A DNA stretch of 64,000 nucleotides from Rhizobiaceae bacterium (GTDB lineage Bacteria > Pseudomonadota > Alphaproteobacteria > Rhizobiales > Rhizobiaceae). The DNA is taken from contig JAMLJA010000010.1 of the NCBI GenBank assembly GCA_023953905.1, positions 62,001-126,000 on the forward strand. The letters run 5' to 3'. Positions 51,357 through 59,344 of this stretch are shown here, in pieces (the stretch's first letter is position 1; each line of letters opens with the position of its first letter). The notes beneath the pieces were generated by a model. That model was not told where the DNA came from. It saw only the letters and a program-made list of their open reading frames with translations, and ran no database searches. Both the position numbers and the translations under genes were made by a program.

Positions 51357-52213
51357 GCGCCGCGCTGGATGTCGAGCAACTGACCTTCGGTTATCCTTCG
51401 GCAAGCCTCGGCGCGCGCCGCCAGGTCATCGTCAAGGCGCTCGATCATGTGAGCCTTTCCGTCCAGCCGGGCCGCGTACTGGGAATAGTCGGCGAATCGG
51501 GCAGCGGAAAAAGCACGCTCCTGCGCACCATCGTCGGACTGAACCGGGGCTTCAGTGGAACGATCCGCTTCAATGGCAGGCCGGTCGACCATGGCGCGGG
51601 CAAGGCGGGGCTGGCTGATTTCCGTGCCGGGGTCCAGATGATCTTCCAGGATCCGGGGGGCAGCCTGAACCCGTTCAAGACGATCCGGCAGACCCTCGCT
51701 GCGGCCCTTGCGAGAGCTCCTTTGGGGATACGCGGCGAGGGCAAGCCAGGCGAGAACAAGCTCGGCGCACTGCTGGACCGGGTCGGCATGAACGCGTCGG
51801 CACTCGACCGCAGACCTTCGGAGTTTTCCGGCGGACAATTGCAACGACTTGCCATCGCGCGCGCGCTCGCCAGCAATCCCTCCGTCATCCTTTGCGACGA
51901 GCCGACTTCGGCGCTCGACGTCTCGGTGCAGGCGCAGATCCTCGACCTGTTCGCGGAGTTGCGTGCGGAAGGGCGAGCCTTCATCTTCGTCACGCACAAT
52001 CTCGGCGTGCTCGGCCATATCGCAGACGACCTCGTCGTCATGTATCGAGGCAAGGTGATCGAGACAGGCCCGGCGCGGCAGGTCATCGCCTCACCGCGTG
52101 AAGCCTACACTTCGGCGCTGATCGCGGCATCGCCTCGGCTGAAGCATCGCGGCGCTCTCCTCAACCAGGCGCGTGAACGTCGCGAAAGCGCATCGGGAGG
52201 GAAGCCCGCGTGA
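51353..52213 (+). CDS. Dipeptide-type ABC transporter ATP-binding protein (DppF-like)
   Basis: The ATG at 51353 overlaps the previous stop by ATGA, giving 286 aa, somewhat short for DppF. Walker A GESGSGKST, signature FSGGQLQR and Walker B VILCDEPTSALD are intact, and it ends soon after the YTSALIAASP segment. The frame is open further upstream only as overlap. Confidence 0.9.
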   Translation: MSAALDVEQLTFGYPSASLGARRQVIVKALDHVSLSVQPGRVLGIVGESGSGKSTLLRTIVGLNRGFSGTIRFNGRPVDHGAGKAGLADFRAGVQMIFQDPGGSLNPFKTIRQTLAAALARAPLGIRGEGKPGENKLGALLDRVGMNASALDRRPSEFSGGQLQRLAIARALASNPSVILCDEPTSALDVSVQAQILDLFAELRAEGRAFIFVTHNLGVLGHIADDLVVMYRGKVIETGPARQVIASPREAYTSALIAASPRLKHRGALLNQARERRESASGGKPA

Positions 52214-53130
52214 TTTCGTTCCTGAGCTCCAGATTTCTCAACGCCGCAGGCACACTCGTCGCAGCGGTGATCGCAACCTTCATCATGATCCGCATCGCGC
52301 CGGGCGACCCCGTTCTGGTGCTGCTTGGCGATCTCGCTTCACCGCAACAGATCGAGGCTGCACGCATCGAATACGGTCTCGATCTTCCGCTCTACGAACA
52401 ACTGTTCATCTATCTCGGCAAAGCCTTCTCACTCGACTTCGGCAATTCGATTATCCAGGGCCGGCCTGCAGTCGACATCGTCGCCCAACGCATGATGGCG
52501 ACACTGACGCTAGGCGTCGCGACCTTCGCCATCGTCACCGCGGTCGCCATCCCGCTCGGCCTGATCGCCGCACTCTACCAGAATCGATGGTTCGACAGAG
52601 CCACATCGAACACCTCGCTTGTCGTGCTCGGCATACCGGATTTCTGGCTTGGCCTCGTGTTCATCCTCTTGTTTGCGCGATGGCTCCAGATCCTGCCAAG
52701 CTCGGGCTGGTCGTCGCCGACCTCGATTATCCTGCCCGCGGTCACGCTGGCGCTGCCGCTGATCGCGCTCAACATGCGGCTGATGCGCAACGAGGCGATC
52801 GGCGTGCTGAGTTCGAACATGGTGAAGATTCTGCGGGCGAAGGGCGTGCCGACCCGGCGCATCATCACCCACCACGTGCTCCGTAACGCGCTGTTGCCGG
52901 TGTTGACCGTGGGCGGGGTGCAGTTCGGCCATCTGCTCGGCGGAGCGGTGATCGTGGAGACGGTGTTCGGCTGGCCGGGGCTCGGCAAGGAACTCATCAC
53001 GGCGATCGGCTATCGGGACTATGCCGTGGTTCAAGCATGCATCTTCGTGATGACGTTTCTCGTCGTCACGATAAATTTCGCGGTGGATTTCAGCTACAGG
53101 CTGATAGATCCGCGCCTGAGGCGTATCTGA
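52210..53130 (+). CDS. Dipeptide-type ABC transporter permease (DppB-like)
   Basis: The GTG at 52210 overlaps the ATPase stop (GTGA). The 306-aa permease begins with RFLNAAGTLVAAVIATFIMIRIAPGDPV, the DppB pattern, and has the EAA loop ILRAKGVPTRRIITHHVLRNALLPVL. It channels the substrate through the inner membrane with the DppC-like partner 2 bp downstream. Confidence 0.92.
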   Translation: MISFLSSRFLNAAGTLVAAVIATFIMIRIAPGDPVLVLLGDLASPQQIEAARIEYGLDLPLYEQLFIYLGKAFSLDFGNSIIQGRPAVDIVAQRMMATLTLGVATFAIVTAVAIPLGLIAALYQNRWFDRATSNTSLVVLGIPDFWLGLVFILLFARWLQILPSSGWSSPTSIILPAVTLALPLIALNMRLMRNEAIGVLSSNMVKILRAKGVPTRRIITHHVLRNALLPVLTVGGVQFGHLLGGAVIVETVFGWPGLGKELITAIGYRDYAVVQACIFVMTFLVVTINFAVDFSYRLIDPRLRRI

Positions 53131-53132
53131 GC

Positions 53133-54002
53133 ATGGCGATGACGATATCCACGGCACACAGGTCGCGTTCGGCGCTCTCGGTCACCGAAATATTGGCTGT
53201 CGCCGTCGTTCTGCTCTTCGTCGTTGTTGGCGTGGCGGGACCCAATCTGGTCGACTTCAACCCTGCGGCGACCGACACGTCGGCGCGTCTGAAGCCACCT
53301 ATGACGATGCTCGCGGACGGGTCCGTTGCCTGGTTCGGCACCGATGCGGTCGGGCGCAACGTGGCAAAGCAGGTCATCTATGGCGCCCGCATCTCGCTCA
53401 TCGTCGGCTTCACCTCGGCGCTGCTCGCTGCCGCCTTCGGCGTCGTGATCGGCGTCTGGGCCGGATGGGCCGGCGGCAGGACCGAGCAATTCCTGATGCG
53501 GATCGTCGATGTGCAGCTCGCCTTTCCGTCTATCCTCATCGCGGTGTTTCTGGCCGCCTTCATCGAACCCAGCCTGCTGTCGGTAATCGTCATCCTCGCC
53601 GTCACGCGCTGGGCCATCGTAGCCCGCGTCTCGCGCGCCATCACGACGCGGTCCCTGACGAGAAGCTATGTCGAGGCGGCCATCATCTCCGGTGACAGTG
53701 CCTGGAGGGTGGTGCGGGACTGCATCCTGCCCAATCTCTGGATACCTTTGCTGATCCTGATGTCGGCTGAACTCAGCCTGATCATTCTGGCCGAAGCCTC
53801 GCTCGGCTTCCTGGGCCTCGGCACGCCGATCGATGTTCCCTCCTGGGGCCGCATCATCTCGTCGGGTCGCAATTACCTTGCCAATGCATGGTGGATCGCG
53901 ACGCTCCCGGGCGTCGTCATCGTTCTGGTGGTGGTCTCGATCGGCGTCGCCGGCGAGATCTTGCGCCGGCGCCTGGGGCGCGGCGTCATCACCGCCATTT
54001 GA
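53133..54002 (+). CDS. Dipeptide-type ABC transporter permease (DppC-like)
   Basis: I choose the ATG at 53133, 2 bp after the previous stop, giving 289 aa; the open frame upstream is overlap. It has an N-terminal membrane segment (ILAVAVVLLFVVVGVAGP), the WFGTDAVGRNV motif of the DppC branch, and the EAA loop EAAIISGDSAWRVVRDCILPN. It ends the transporter set, 18 bp before the LhgO-type oxidase. Confidence 0.92.
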   Translation: MAMTISTAHRSRSALSVTEILAVAVVLLFVVVGVAGPNLVDFNPAATDTSARLKPPMTMLADGSVAWFGTDAVGRNVAKQVIYGARISLIVGFTSALLAAAFGVVIGVWAGWAGGRTEQFLMRIVDVQLAFPSILIAVFLAAFIEPSLLSVIVILAVTRWAIVARVSRAITTRSLTRSYVEAAIISGDSAWRVVRDCILPNLWIPLLILMSAELSLIILAEASLGFLGLGTPIDVPSWGRIISSGRNYLANAWWIATLPGVVIVLVVVSIGVAGEILRRRLGRGVITAI

Positions 54003-54020
54003 GGTTCGGAGATCGAGCCC

Positions 54021-55235
54021 TTGATCCATGATTTCATCGTCGTTGGCGGCGGCATTGTCGGGCTTGCCACAGCTCTCGAACTGCTGCGCCGACGGCCCGG
54101 GGCGAGCCTCGTGCTCCTGGAAAAGGAGGATCGCGTCGCCTTTCACCAGACGGGCCACAACAGCGGCGTTATTCATGCGGGAATCTACTATGCGCCTGGA
54201 AGCCTCAAGGCAAAACTTTGCTTGGAGGGCCTGCACGCTACCAAGGCGTTCTGCGACGAGCATGGCATTCCCTACATCACCTGCGGCAAGCTTATCGTTG
54301 CGACCAATGAGGGCGAGATGCAGCGCAACGAAGCCCTGTTCGAGCGGGCCACTGCCAACGGTCTGAGGCTGTCGAAGATCGGGGCCGAAGCGTTGCGTGA
54401 GATCGAGCCCAACATAAGAGGCACAGGCGCGCTGCTCAGCCCCGAGACGGGCATCGTCAGCTACAGGCAGATTTGCGACAAGATGGCCGACCTACTCAGG
54501 AGCGCTGGTACGGAGATAAGGCTCTGCACCACGGTTACCGATATTCGCGACGGGGCCGACCGTGTTACGGTCGTTGCGGGTGGGGAAAGTCTTGAGGCGC
54601 GTCATGTTGTTTGCTGCGCTGGCCTCCAGTCGGATCGCCTGGCGCGCATGGCCGGCGCGCCGGTCGATTTCCGCATCGTGCCCTTCCGCGGCGAGTATTT
54701 CGTCCTGCCGCCGGACAAGAACGAGGTCGTCAGGCATCTGATCTATCCCGCGCCGGATCCATCCATGCCGTTTCTGGGCATTCATCTGACACGGATGATC
54801 GACGGCACGGTCACCGTCGGTCCCAATGCGGTTCTGGGCATGGCCCGCGAGGGATATCCATCCCTGTCGTTCAATCTGCGAGACGCGGTAGACCTCGTGA
54901 GCTATGCCGGATTCTGGAAGCTGGTTGCAAAGAACTGGCGTCACGCAGCAGGAGAGATGCGCAACTCAATATGGCGCTCGAGCTACCTTCGCGAATGCCA
55001 GAAGTACTGTCCGAGCCTCACTCTCGATGATCTCAAACCGTACCCGTCGGGCATCCGCGCACAGGCGGTGACTACGAAGGGTGAGGCAATCCACGATTTC
55101 CTATTCGCGGAAACTCGCCGCACGCTCCATGTCTGCAATGCGCCGTCGCCGGCAGCCACATCGGCCATTCCAATTGGCCGGATGATCGCCGACAAGGTGC
55201 TGGCGAGCGGCAGCAATAGTGGTGAAAGAACTTAG
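54021..55235 (+). CDS. lhgO: L-2-hydroxyglutarate oxidase (LhgO family)
   Basis: The TTG at 54021 has GGAG about 9 bp upstream. The 404-aa flavoenzyme starts with IHDFIVVGGGIVGLATALELL (FAD-binding), followed by the family's HQTGHNSGVIHAGIYYAPGSLKAKLC (about residues 37-62) and the C-terminal FLFAETRRTLHVCNAPSPAATSAIPIG. LhgO oxidises L-2-hydroxyglutarate to 2-oxoglutarate, passing electrons to the quinone pool. In this cluster it may act on L-2-hydroxyglutarate or on a related 2-hydroxy acid made from the imported sugar acid. Confidence 0.88.
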   Translation: MIHDFIVVGGGIVGLATALELLRRRPGASLVLLEKEDRVAFHQTGHNSGVIHAGIYYAPGSLKAKLCLEGLHATKAFCDEHGIPYITCGKLIVATNEGEMQRNEALFERATANGLRLSKIGAEALREIEPNIRGTGALLSPETGIVSYRQICDKMADLLRSAGTEIRLCTTVTDIRDGADRVTVVAGGESLEARHVVCCAGLQSDRLARMAGAPVDFRIVPFRGEYFVLPPDKNEVVRHLIYPAPDPSMPFLGIHLTRMIDGTVTVGPNAVLGMAREGYPSLSFNLRDAVDLVSYAGFWKLVAKNWRHAAGEMRNSIWRSSYLRECQKYCPSLTLDDLKPYPSGIRAQAVTTKGEAIHDFLFAETRRTLHVCNAPSPAATSAIPIGRMIADKVLASGSNSGERT

Positions 55236-55329
55236 TCTTTTGTAGTTCAACGGCTGGTTTTGGAGATAGCGCCGGGTACTCGGCACGGCCGAAGAAGGGG
55301 CTCGTTCTGACCGCGGCCTCGTCGTGTTC

Positions 55330-55600
55330 AGCGAGGCCGCGCGAACCAGACTTCCGTTGTCTCAGCAAGCGTAGGCGCGTCGTCGCTATCGACACCAAGG
55401 AGACCTTCCAGCGAGGCTCTTCCTCCCATGCGTTGAGATGCTGAAAGTTCCACCAAGCCTTGATAGCGTCTTTCAGATAGGGAATGCCGTTGAGCCCTCC
55501 GACGCGGTTATCCAGCCTCTGCAGCGCATTGCCCAGATTGTTCTGCGTCTTCGACCATTGCCACGTCACTCGCTCGCGGTTCTGCCGAACAGTTCGAGAA
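55330..55600 (-). pseudogene. Tetratricopeptide-repeat protein fragment
   Basis: A minus-strand frame reads TWQWSKTQNNLGNALQRLDN, the pattern of TPR units in large repeat proteins (WAxTQNNLGNALQxLG), followed by LKDAIKAWWNFQHL. The frame lacks a proper start, and similarity fades after about 80 residues. I take it as the remnant of a longer gene. The rest of the 450-bp gap between the oxidase and crotonase genes shows nothing else. Confidence 0.35.
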
Positions 55601-55685
55601 CCTTGCCGCCTGATCGTAGGCGCGAAAGAGGTGCGTGGTGAGCAAGAAGCGAAATTTGCGACAAAGCCGCCGTTCCCGTCCCCCC

Positions 55686-56435
55686 TCAGCGCGATCTTCT
55701 GTTCATGAATGCGGTACGAGCCTGGGCGTGCTCTGGCGAGGCAAGCAGCGCAAGGTATGAGCGCATTTCGCTTTCGAGAGCCTCATGAAGGGAATTTGCG
55801 CCGGCCGCCAGCAACGCCCTGACATGCGTCTGATAAAGAGGCGCGAACTGCGACAGTTCAGTCGCCCGATCGATCGCGACCGGCAGGAGACTATCCGCAT
55901 CGACGATATCGTCCACGAGCATCAGGGATGCCGCCTCCTGCGCGTCGACGACACGCCCGCCCAGCAGAAGCCGACCAGCTCGCGACGCGCCGACACGCCG
56001 CTGCAATGTCCAGCTAAGTCCCAGATCGGGCGGCAAACACATCCGCGAGAACGAGGCGCAAAACCGCGCCGACGGATCGGCGACAATCTGGTCGCAACAC
56101 ATTGCGAGAGAAAACCCGGCTCCGAACGCATCCCCCATCACGGCCGCGACCGAGGGCTTCCCCGTTACCAGCGCACGTACGACATCGTGCAGGATTCCCA
56201 TGCGTTGTCGGGCTATCTCCGGGTCGGGTGTCATTGCGGCAATATCGCCGCCAGAACAGAATGTGCCGCCGGCACCGCCAAGCACAATCGCCCGAACGGA
56301 AACGTCCGTCTGCGCGGCAAGGATCGCTTGCCGCAATTCGGCACGCAATCCGTCAGTCAACGCATTCTTCTTGGCCGGGACATTCATCCTCAGCACAAGA
56401 ACTCCGTCGCTCATTTCTTTTTCGAGTTCCGTCAT
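55686..56435 (-). CDS. Crotonase-fold protein lacking the hydratase glutamates
   Basis: The 249-aa protein has the crotonase core (VRAIVLGGAGGTFCSGGDI and AVMGDAFGAGFSLAMCCDQIVAD), but the two glutamates of enoyl-CoA hydratases are missing: GCE is GFS, and the second block reads SFSRMCLPPDLGLSW with no Glu. An Asp in PPDLG is a possible acid-base residue. Isomerase, dienoyl-CoA isomerase or lyase activity is more likely than hydration. It is the last gene of the minus-strand operon, its start overlapping the MaoC-like gene stop. Confidence 0.85.
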   Translation of the reverse strand: MTELEKEMSDGVLVLRMNVPAKKNALTDGLRAELRQAILAAQTDVSVRAIVLGGAGGTFCSGGDIAAMTPDPEIARQRMGILHDVVRALVTGKPSVAAVMGDAFGAGFSLAMCCDQIVADPSARFCASFSRMCLPPDLGLSWTLQRRVGASRAGRLLLGGRVVDAQEAASLMLVDDIVDADSLLPVAIDRATELSQFAPLYQTHVRALLAAGANSLHEALESEMRSYLALLASPEHAQARTAFMNRRSR

Positions 56436-56824
56436 GCTAGCTGCCCCTCACCGCCCATCATCACAAGACGGCCACTCAGCACACGGGTGCCGGACAAGGT
56501 GGCGACCCAAATCTCGTACTCGTTTCCAGTGGGGGAAAGCCGGTTGCCGCCTGTTTGGATCGTTTCCCCTACTTTCACGGGCGCGGAGAACCGGATGTCC
56601 AGATAGGGCGTCATTTCCGAATCCGCCATCGACTGGTCGATGGCCTCAATCAGCAAGTTGAGCGCCATCGTGCCATGGGCGATCGGGCTGCCGAACGGCG
56701 TCGTGGCAGAGAATTCATGGTCCAGATGGAGCGGATTGTAGTCGTATGTCAGCGCGGCATAGGCCTCTGCCATGGCAGGGCTTGTTTCGAGCGTCAGTTC
56801 AGTGATGGAAACGGGATATGCCAT
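56432..56824 (-). CDS. MaoC-like hotdog dehydratase
   Basis: The 130-aa protein starts at the ATG at 56824 (MAYPVSITELTLE); the frame upstream is overlap. It has the R-hydratase motif YDYNPLHLDHEFSATTPFGSPIAHGTMALNL with the catalytic Asp and His pair (about D34 and H39). It lies 10 bp after another hotdog protein; the two may form one two-chain hydratase, as in steroid and bile-acid pathways. Confidence 0.85.
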   Translation of the reverse strand: MAYPVSITELTLETSPAMAEAYAALTYDYNPLHLDHEFSATTPFGSPIAHGTMALNLLIEAIDQSMADSEMTPYLDIRFSAPVKVGETIQTGGNRLSPTGNEYEIWVATLSGTRVLSGRLVMMGGEGQLA

Positions 56825-56834
56825 GCTGGTTACC

Positions 56835-57230
56835 TCACGCGGCCCAAATGGAGCGGATCGTTCCGTCAAGGACGACCGAGTCAACGCACCGACCCTCAAC
56901 CTTGAAATCCACCCAGTAGCGACCTTTCTTTTCCTGCTTGGCCGCGCACGAAACGCTGAAGACAACCGTATCGCCCCAGCGCAATTCCTTTGACAGGGAG
57001 CCCAGACTTTGGGCGGCATGGACATTGCCGTTGGGGCGAGGTTGGATGGCGCGGATATACGCCTCCATCATTCCAGCGACGAGCATGCCACGCGGCAAGC
57101 CATCTCCTTCCACCGCGCCAAAGATTGTTTCCCATCGCGCGCGCCTTGCTCCGTCCATCGGCACCGCAATCTCGCCGAAGGCCAGACCCGGAGAGAAACG
57201 ATCGAATGTCCACATCTCGATCTCCGTCAT
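56835..57230 (-). CDS. MaoC/FAS1-like hotdog domain protein (partner hydratase half)
   Basis: The 131-aa protein has the FSPGLAFGE opening of MaoC-type domains and the LPRGMLVAGMMEAYI hot-dog helix, followed by LGSLSKELRWGDTVVFSV. It lacks the catalytic D-x-x-x-H, so it is probably the non-catalytic partner of the MaoC-like protein encoded next to it. The stop is 10 bp from the partner's start, and the gene overlaps the NIPSNAP-like stop by ATGA. Confidence 0.75.
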   Translation of the reverse strand: MTEIEMWTFDRFSPGLAFGEIAVPMDGARRARWETIFGAVEGDGLPRGMLVAGMMEAYIRAIQPRPNGNVHAAQSLGSLSKELRWGDTVVFSVSCAAKQEKKGRYWVDFKVEGRCVDSVVLDGTIRSIWAA

Positions 57231-57907
57231 GGGGCCCGCTCCGGAAACGCGGTGGAAAAGTTCGTCATTGGGACGCCGTAGCCAAGCGGCCGCATGACGT
57301 GACTTTGAGCGAAATCGCCCGGATAGAGCGTTGCTTCTCGACTACGGGTGGCGAGACGCTGCGCGTCGTCGGGCCAGGCAAGGAACACGATACGACTGTC
57401 GGTCGGGAGCCCTATCCAGCCATCGAAAACGCCCAGGACTTCCGCCCCGTGTTCCTGCGCTGCCCCAACGCGCGCGGCGAGAAGGGCGTCGTCTTCAAAC
57501 TGCCTTCCCCGATAGATGCGCATTTCGTGGATGCCCGAAAGTTCTGCCACCGGACCTTCGGAATGGAATCTGGGCCAGACGGCGGACGGCCGAAGTATCA
57601 ACACGCTTGGCCGATCGACGCGCTGCTGGCCCGCATAGTTTGTCGAGAGTTTCTCCTGCCAGACCGGGTCGGCATAAAAGCGCGTCCAGGCCGCCATGCG
57701 GGCATCCAGAGACTCCCAGGGCAGAATATAGCCGAAAAGTGGAGCGTATGGGCCCGCGTAGGATTCCCAGAAGCCCAGCGGACGAGACACGCCGCACTTT
57801 GCGAACAGCGGCGGCACCTGAACGCCTAGCAGGTCGTGAAAGACCGGCATTCTTGTCGGCAGCATCTTATAAAGGCGCAATTCGTAGTAACGGCTCATGC
57901 CGGTCAT
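57227..57907 (-). CDS. NIPSNAP family protein, copy 1
   Basis: The 226-aa protein carries two ferredoxin-like repeats: MSRYYELRLYKMLPTRMPVFHDL at the start and GIHEMRIYRGRQFEDDALLAARV in the middle; the segments ILPWESLDARMAAWTRFYADPVW and VFLAWPDDAQR are typical. Such proteins fold as dimeric alpha/beta barrels and occur in terpene, aromatic and steroid gene clusters, usually without a known reaction. Both its ends overlap neighbours by ATGA. Confidence 0.8.
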   Translation of the reverse strand: MTGMSRYYELRLYKMLPTRMPVFHDLLGVQVPPLFAKCGVSRPLGFWESYAGPYAPLFGYILPWESLDARMAAWTRFYADPVWQEKLSTNYAGQQRVDRPSVLILRPSAVWPRFHSEGPVAELSGIHEMRIYRGRQFEDDALLAARVGAAQEHGAEVLGVFDGWIGLPTDSRIVFLAWPDDAQRLATRSREATLYPGDFAQSHVMRPLGYGVPMTNFSTAFPERAP

Positions 57908-58536
57908 GGCGCGACACTCTTCACGAGATATTGGATCATCCGATCATGGTAGGGCCTGCCCAATGCGTCGATCTCGGCCTGTCGCTGCCTAACGACACCC
58001 TCGTCGCGATCCATTGCTCGCCAGCCCTCGTGAAGCGCCTGAAAATCCGGCCATGCCAGAATGGTTACAAAATTCGGCCTGTTCGGGCCGAGCACGGCGT
58101 CGAACTGTCCCACGACGCGGCCGCCCGCTGTTGCAATCTGCTGGGCGACAATGTTCCAGAAGTCCGCTCCCGCTGCCGCCTGGCTTCCGTTTACGACCTC
58201 CTGGACGCGAAACTCGAACAACTCTCCGGTATTCCACTTCCCCGAAAACTCCGGCGCGCCGCGCGTCGGCGTGACGATCCAGTGTTCGCATTCTGCGAAT
58301 GCCTGGGACGTTGTCCGCCAAGCAGGGTCGGCTGCCAGCGGGTCGTGAATCCGGTCGCGCGTCTCCAGGTCCGGCCACTGCGACAGCATCAGGAAATGTG
58401 CCGGTCTTGCGCCGCCATCCGGTTGCCACAGACCAAGTCGGTGCTGTCCCATTCGCGGGGTCAGCCCTTTCAAGGCGGCAAGGGCTTTTGACCAGGCACC
58501 GGGCGCGCATTGATAGAAACTCAGTTCGTACAGCAT
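57904..58536 (-). CDS. NIPSNAP-like dimeric alpha/beta-barrel protein, copy 2
   Basis: From the ATG at 58536 (MLYELSFYQCAP) it is 210 aa. Two half-repeats are visible: FLMLSQWPDLETRDRIHDPLAADPAW and FVTILAWPDFQALHEGWRAMDRDEG. It resembles copy 1 in layout, though with different residues. Two tandem copies in one operon suggest a heteromeric barrel or two steps on related intermediates. Confidence 0.75.
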   Translation of the reverse strand: MLYELSFYQCAPGAWSKALAALKGLTPRMGQHRLGLWQPDGGARPAHFLMLSQWPDLETRDRIHDPLAADPAWRTTSQAFAECEHWIVTPTRGAPEFSGKWNTGELFEFRVQEVVNGSQAAAGADFWNIVAQQIATAGGRVVGQFDAVLGPNRPNFVTILAWPDFQALHEGWRAMDRDEGVVRQRQAEIDALGRPYHDRMIQYLVKSVAP

Positions 58537-58541
58537 CTGCG

Positions 58542-59318
58542 CTAACCCACGAACGTCCCGCCATTCACGTCCAGGATGGCGCCCGAAATATAAGAAGCCA
58601 TCGGCGTGCACATCATCGCGATCGGCCAGCCAAGCTCCGACGGATCGGCGAGCCGCCCGATCGGCAGCGCATTTTCGTCAAACGCTACGGTCTGCGAGAC
58701 TTTCTGGAACAGGGGGGTGCGCACGACTCCAGGAGCGACGCCGTTGACCAGCACGCCCTTGCCCACGGCGCGCCGCGACAGCCAGCGAACCAGCGTATGA
58801 GCGCCACCCTTGGACGCGGCATAGGCCGCATAGGTCAAGGAGGCTTCGTTCGAGGCGCCGCCGTTGCGTCCGGCGGCGGAACCGACGATGACAATATACC
58901 CCTCGCCCGCTTGCGCCATCTGGTCGATGATCGCGGCAGCCAGTATCACCGGGGCTCGCACATTGATGTGCATGACGAAATCGAACGCTTCCTCCGGCGA
59001 CTGGTTCGGAAGGCCCTGAAACACGCCGGCCACGTTGGCGAATGCGAAATACGGCCCGCGGGAAATGAGATCGCGGCAATAGCTCTCGTCGCGCAGGTCA
59101 CCCTGCACGGCGCTTACCGTCGTTCCCTCGCCTGCAAGCTCGTCCCGCAGTTCGTCCATCGGGACGATGTCGGCAAGAACGAGATCCGCGCCCAGTTGCG
59201 CCAGACATAATGCGGTGGCGCGGCCGATCCCGTTCGCAGCGCCGGTGACGAGAACCCGACGCCCGCTCAAGCTGAGCCGTTCAGGAAGTGACTGTGCCTC
59301 ACGCGCTGTTTTCGTCAT
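58542..59318 (-). CDS. Short-chain dehydrogenase/reductase (SDR)
   Basis: The ATG at 59318 has AAGGA 7 bp upstream and gives 258 aa. The classical SDR motifs are VTGAANGIGRA (cofactor), NVAGV, a Ser in IVGSAAGRNGG, and the catalytic YAASK. A C-terminal IGRLADPSELGWPIAMMCTPMASYISGAILDVNGGTF is typical. It oxidises or reduces a hydroxyl/keto group with NAD(P)H. It follows the ABC ATPase by 26 bp and precedes the NIPSNAP-like pair. Confidence 0.9.
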   Translation of the reverse strand: MTKTAREAQSLPERLSLSGRRVLVTGAANGIGRATALCLAQLGADLVLADIVPMDELRDELAGEGTTVSAVQGDLRDESYCRDLISRGPYFAFANVAGVFQGLPNQSPEEAFDFVMHINVRAPVILAAAIIDQMAQAGEGYIVIVGSAAGRNGGASNEASLTYAAYAASKGGAHTLVRWLSRRAVGKGVLVNGVAPGVVRTPLFQKVSQTVAFDENALPIGRLADPSELGWPIAMMCTPMASYISGAILDVNGGTFVG

Positions 59319-59344
59319 CGAATATCCTTCCAGGTTCTCGGCGT

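Noticed and set aside
53094-54263. A 389-codon minus-strand frame opposite the DppC-like permease
   Set aside because: It is low-complexity and charged, with no recognisable family; the plus-strand permease is certain.
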